NCBI RefSeq assembly: GCF_040183065.1
Contig: NW_027185566.1
Coordinates: 496,001-560,000, forward strand
Length of the DNA stretch: 64,000 nucleotides
Direction: 5' to 3'
From: Periplaneta americana
Lineage: Eukaryota; Arthropoda; Insecta; Blattodea; Blattidae
Shown here: piece after piece, positions 61,840 through 64,000 of the stretch
Position numbering within the stretch: the first letter of the stretch is position 1
Layout: each line of letters begins with the position of its first letter
Notes under the pieces: model-generated
Database searches by the model: none
The model's input: only the letters and a program-made list of their open reading frames with translations
Told to the model about the DNA's origin: nothing
Made by a program: the position numbers and the translations under genes

Positions 61840-63102
61840 TTATACTCCTGAAATAGTTTGTAAACCATACATATATTTTTGAAGAACGGTTGGAACGGTA
61901 ATACTACCATCTTCATTTTGATAATTCTCCAAAATAGCAACCCATGTTCTCCCCACCGCCAAACCAGAACCATTGAGAGTGTGTAGGAGTATATTTTTTC
62001 CTTCAGAATTTTTGTATTTAATATTAGCCCTTCTCGCTTGAAAATCTCCACAATTGCTACAAGAAGATATTTCTCTATAACGGTTCTCAAACGGCAAAAA
62101 AACCTCTAAATCATAAGTTTTCATAGAATTAAACCCAGTATCCCCAGAACAAAGTAAAACTTTACGATAGGGTAATTCTAACGCTTGTAAAAGAGACTCC
62201 GAGTGAGCCACCATTTTTTCTAGCTCTTGCATAGAATCTTCTGGTAAAGAATAATGCACCAACTCCACTTTTTGGAACTGGTGGACTCGGAAGATCCCTT
62301 TAGTATCTTTTCCATAAGAACCTGCCTCTTTTCTAAAGCAAGATGTATGGGCACAAAAATGTAGCGGTAATTCCTGTTCTTTGAGTATCTCATTTTGGTA
62401 AAATGCGGTGAGAGGAACTTCGGCAGTCGGAATGAGATAAAGCTCCTCTCCCTCTATTTTAAAAACCTCATCCTTAAATTTAGGAAGCTGTCCTGTTCCA
62501 AACATAGTTTTGTCTTTTACCAAAAACGGAGTAAACATTTCTGTATACCCAGCTTGAATAGCTCGTTCTAAAAAAAACTGTGCAATAGCTCGTTCTAAAA
62601 GTGCTCCTTCTTTTTTAAGCACATAAAAACGGCTACCAGAAAGTTTAACCCCCCTTTCTATATCCAAAATATCCAGTGCTTTACCTAGCTCATCGTGTGG
62701 TTTGGGCGTAAAAGAAAATTGTTTAGGAATTCCCCATCGAAAAACTTCTTGATTTTCTTCTTCTGAAACACCAAATGGAACGCTTTCATCCAAAATATTG
62801 GGGATTTCAAATAAAATTTCTTCCAATTCCTTCTCTTTTTTATTTAAATCTTCTTCTTTCAGGGTAATAGCTTGTTTTAAGTCTTTCATTTCTGTTAAAA
62901 GCGTTTCATCCTCAATTTTACCTTTATGCAAAGAACTCTTTTGATTTCTTTTTGCTCTGAGTTCATCTAGCTCTGTAATCATCTGATTTTTTTGCATAAT
63001 AAACTCTCGGAGTTTTTCTAGATCCTGAGTGGTTCTTCCTCTTTTTTTCATACTATCAGCAATAGTCTCAAAAGAATTTTCGATATCTTTAAGTCCTAAC
63101 AT
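61840..63102 (-). CDS. serS: seryl-tRNA synthetase
   Basis: 420 residues. The N-terminal coiled-coil arm (residues 25-100) recognises the long arm of tRNA-Ser. The class II motifs are 'LIPTAEVPLTAFYQ', 'SCFRKEAGSYGKDTKG' and 'FRVHQFQKVEL', with 'NGSGLAVGRTWVAILENYQN' for motif 3. Its normal partner, tRNA-Ser (GGA), is at 27121. A short TPR gene starts at its end. Confidence 0.97.
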   Translation of the reverse strand: MLGLKDIENSFETIADSMKKRGRTTQDLEKLREFIMQKNQMITELDELRAKRNQKSSLHKGKIEDETLLTEMKDLKQAITLKEEDLNKKEKELEEILFEIPNILDESVPFGVSEEENQEVFRWGIPKQFSFTPKPHDELGKALDILDIERGVKLSGSRFYVLKKEGALLERAIAQFFLERAIQAGYTEMFTPFLVKDKTMFGTGQLPKFKDEVFKIEGEELYLIPTAEVPLTAFYQNEILKEQELPLHFCAHTSCFRKEAGSYGKDTKGIFRVHQFQKVELVHYSLPEDSMQELEKMVAHSESLLQALELPYRKVLLCSGDTGFNSMKTYDLEVFLPFENRYREISSCSNCGDFQARRANIKYKNSEGKNILLHTLNGSGLAVGRTWVAILENYQNEDGSITVPTVLQKYMYGLQTISGV

Positions 63103-63114
63103 AGCTCCTCCCCG

Positions 63115-64000
63115 CTAATTTTCTACCCTACTGGATAAAAAATACATAATAAATTGATAATCTAAAAATAACTTTCCTTCTGGAACAAAATGCATTCCAT
63201 AATAATAAGATGGAACCTGAAATACAGTTCCCATAAATAAAGTATTAGGGACAATATCCGTTAGCACATTATAGTGTGCCGTTAATTGTGGAGATACCTT
63301 TTGAGAATACGCCTTCTTATAAGAAGATTGTAAAAGAGGATAGTACTGCTGAGTTTTGAGCTGATTATGAATACTATAAGATGGTTGATAATGAGAAAGA
63401 TTGAACGTATAAGCATTATTCTCACGAGTATTTGACGGAATGGCGAACATTTTTTCTTTAACAAAAGTGTAAAAAGCAGACCGGAAAAGTTGTTGGTTTT
63501 CGCCTAAACTATTGGCTTTAAAAAATAATTGAACACGCCTAGAAGTTGTTTTTAATTCCGTCAACTGAATATGTTCAAGCTCTATTGGCTTACCGTCTTC
63601 TCCTGTAAATACAAAACTTTTTGGAAAATTCCTCAAAAATTTCATCAATGTCAAAAAGGTCTGATTTCTAGAATAACTCAAATTGATATTAGGGTGAGGT
63701 TCATCCATAAGATGGACAAAAAATGACCCAATCTTCTGAATATTCTGAGTGATTTCCAAATCGGGGTCATGAGCAAAACCTTCCAGCGTTGGACTTAACA
63801 CAAAAGATTCCGTTTTTTCTGTTCTTTTATTCTCCTCCACCAAGTGATATTTAAGATGAACCACTTTTTTATCATCCAAAACCGAAGTTGTTAAATCAAC
63901 AAGCCAGTCCGTGTCTTGAGGTAAATCTAAGCTCCACTCCACCTCTCCAGTCATAGCAGACACACCAGGATACTCTAAAACAGGCAAGATAAGTAACTCT
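63115..64000 (-). CDS. hypothetical protein, 5' end outside window
   Basis: At least 295 residues, open to the window edge at 64000; the true start is not visible. It contains many Tyr, Phe, Gln and Asn residues and beta-like segments, for example 'HYQPSYSIHNQLKTQQYY', and ends 'LFLDYQFIMYFLSSRVEN'. I recognise no motif. It lies 12 bp before serS on the same strand. Confidence 0.6.
   Translation of the reverse strand, partial: ELLILPVLEYPGVSAMTGEVEWSLDLPQDTDWLVDLTTSVLDDKKVVHLKYHLVEENKRTEKTESFVLSPTLEGFAHDPDLEITQNIQKIGSFFVHLMDEPHPNINLSYSRNQTFLTLMKFLRNFPKSFVFTGEDGKPIELEHIQLTELKTTSRRVQLFFKANSLGENQQLFRSAFYTFVKEKMFAIPSNTRENNAYTFNLSHYQPSYSIHNQLKTQQYYPLLQSSYKKAYSQKVSPQLTAHYNVLTDIVPNTLFMGTVFQVPSYYYGMHFVPEGKLFLDYQFIMYFLSSRVEN

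Noticed and set aside
1-64000. CRISPR array, prophage, insertion sequence or replication origin
   Set aside because: No regularly spaced repeats, no phage or transposase genes, and no dnaA boxes with dnaA or dnaN nearby were seen.

Overview
The window is about 64 kb of AT-rich, gene-dense bacterial chromosome from a flagellated, double-membraned organism, most likely a spirochaete. The evidence is FlhF and FlhG side by side, a FlgF/FlgG-family rod protein, chemotaxis-like proteins, many lipoproteins, TolC-like and Lpt-like envelope proteins and beta-barrel outer-membrane proteins. A Brevinema- or Brachyspira-like host is a guess from gene content and base composition; there is no rRNA here to settle it. 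UGA is a normal stop in several genes, so the code is the standard bacterial one. I see no phage, insertion sequence, CRISPR array or replication origin. Layout: 1-8288 (minus) holds LptA/LptC-like proteins, an RNase II/R enzyme, alaS, flhG and flhF. 8394-9917 is a major beta-barrel gene with a strong promoter. 10056-17769 (minus) holds gyrA, gpsA, an odd FAD-oxidase relative and polA, followed by an orphan TAXI-type lipoprotein on plus. 18669-27208 (minus) is a long envelope and division run: tRNA-Ser, SRP RNA, a secreted protein, accB, rsmH, an FtsL candidate, two secreted ankyrin proteins, a GtrA-like protein, murA and flgF. 27290-33889 is mixed housekeeping (CheX-like, a frame-interrupted MATE exporter, nfu, folD, pgeF, acpS, coaD, hflX). 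33941-40198 (plus) runs from an RNase Z-like protein through galU and an acyltransferase to a soluble MCP-like protein paired with a STAS-like protein. typA follows on minus. Accessory part, 43660-58290: a 1.8-kb three-gene cassette (outer-membrane barrel, small membrane protein, lipoprotein) is present twice, at 43772-45555 and 54133-55942. Each copy has a perfect 20-bp inverted repeat and a long C run (23 and 25 C) lying exactly between a TTGACT -35 box and a TATATT -10 box. This is the layout of a phase-variable promoter, and the length difference between the copies suggests the run slips. The outer-membrane gene is almost unchanged between copies while the lipoprotein has diverged in its centre. 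Between the copies lie a TolC-like protein, three tRNAs (Val, Tyr, Thr), xseB, ackA, a serine hydrolase and an M20 peptidase. Also there is a Bcp-type peroxiredoxin whose catalytic cysteine codon is UGA, a strong candidate selenoprotein. After copy 2 come a secreted protein and an EptA-like phosphoethanolamine transferase. 58300-64000 (minus) holds serS, a TPR protein and tsaE-tsaB-tsaD, which together make the tRNA t6A modification. The most interesting signals are the candidate selenocysteine peroxiredoxin (48082-48522) and the duplicated poly-C-switched surface cassette.
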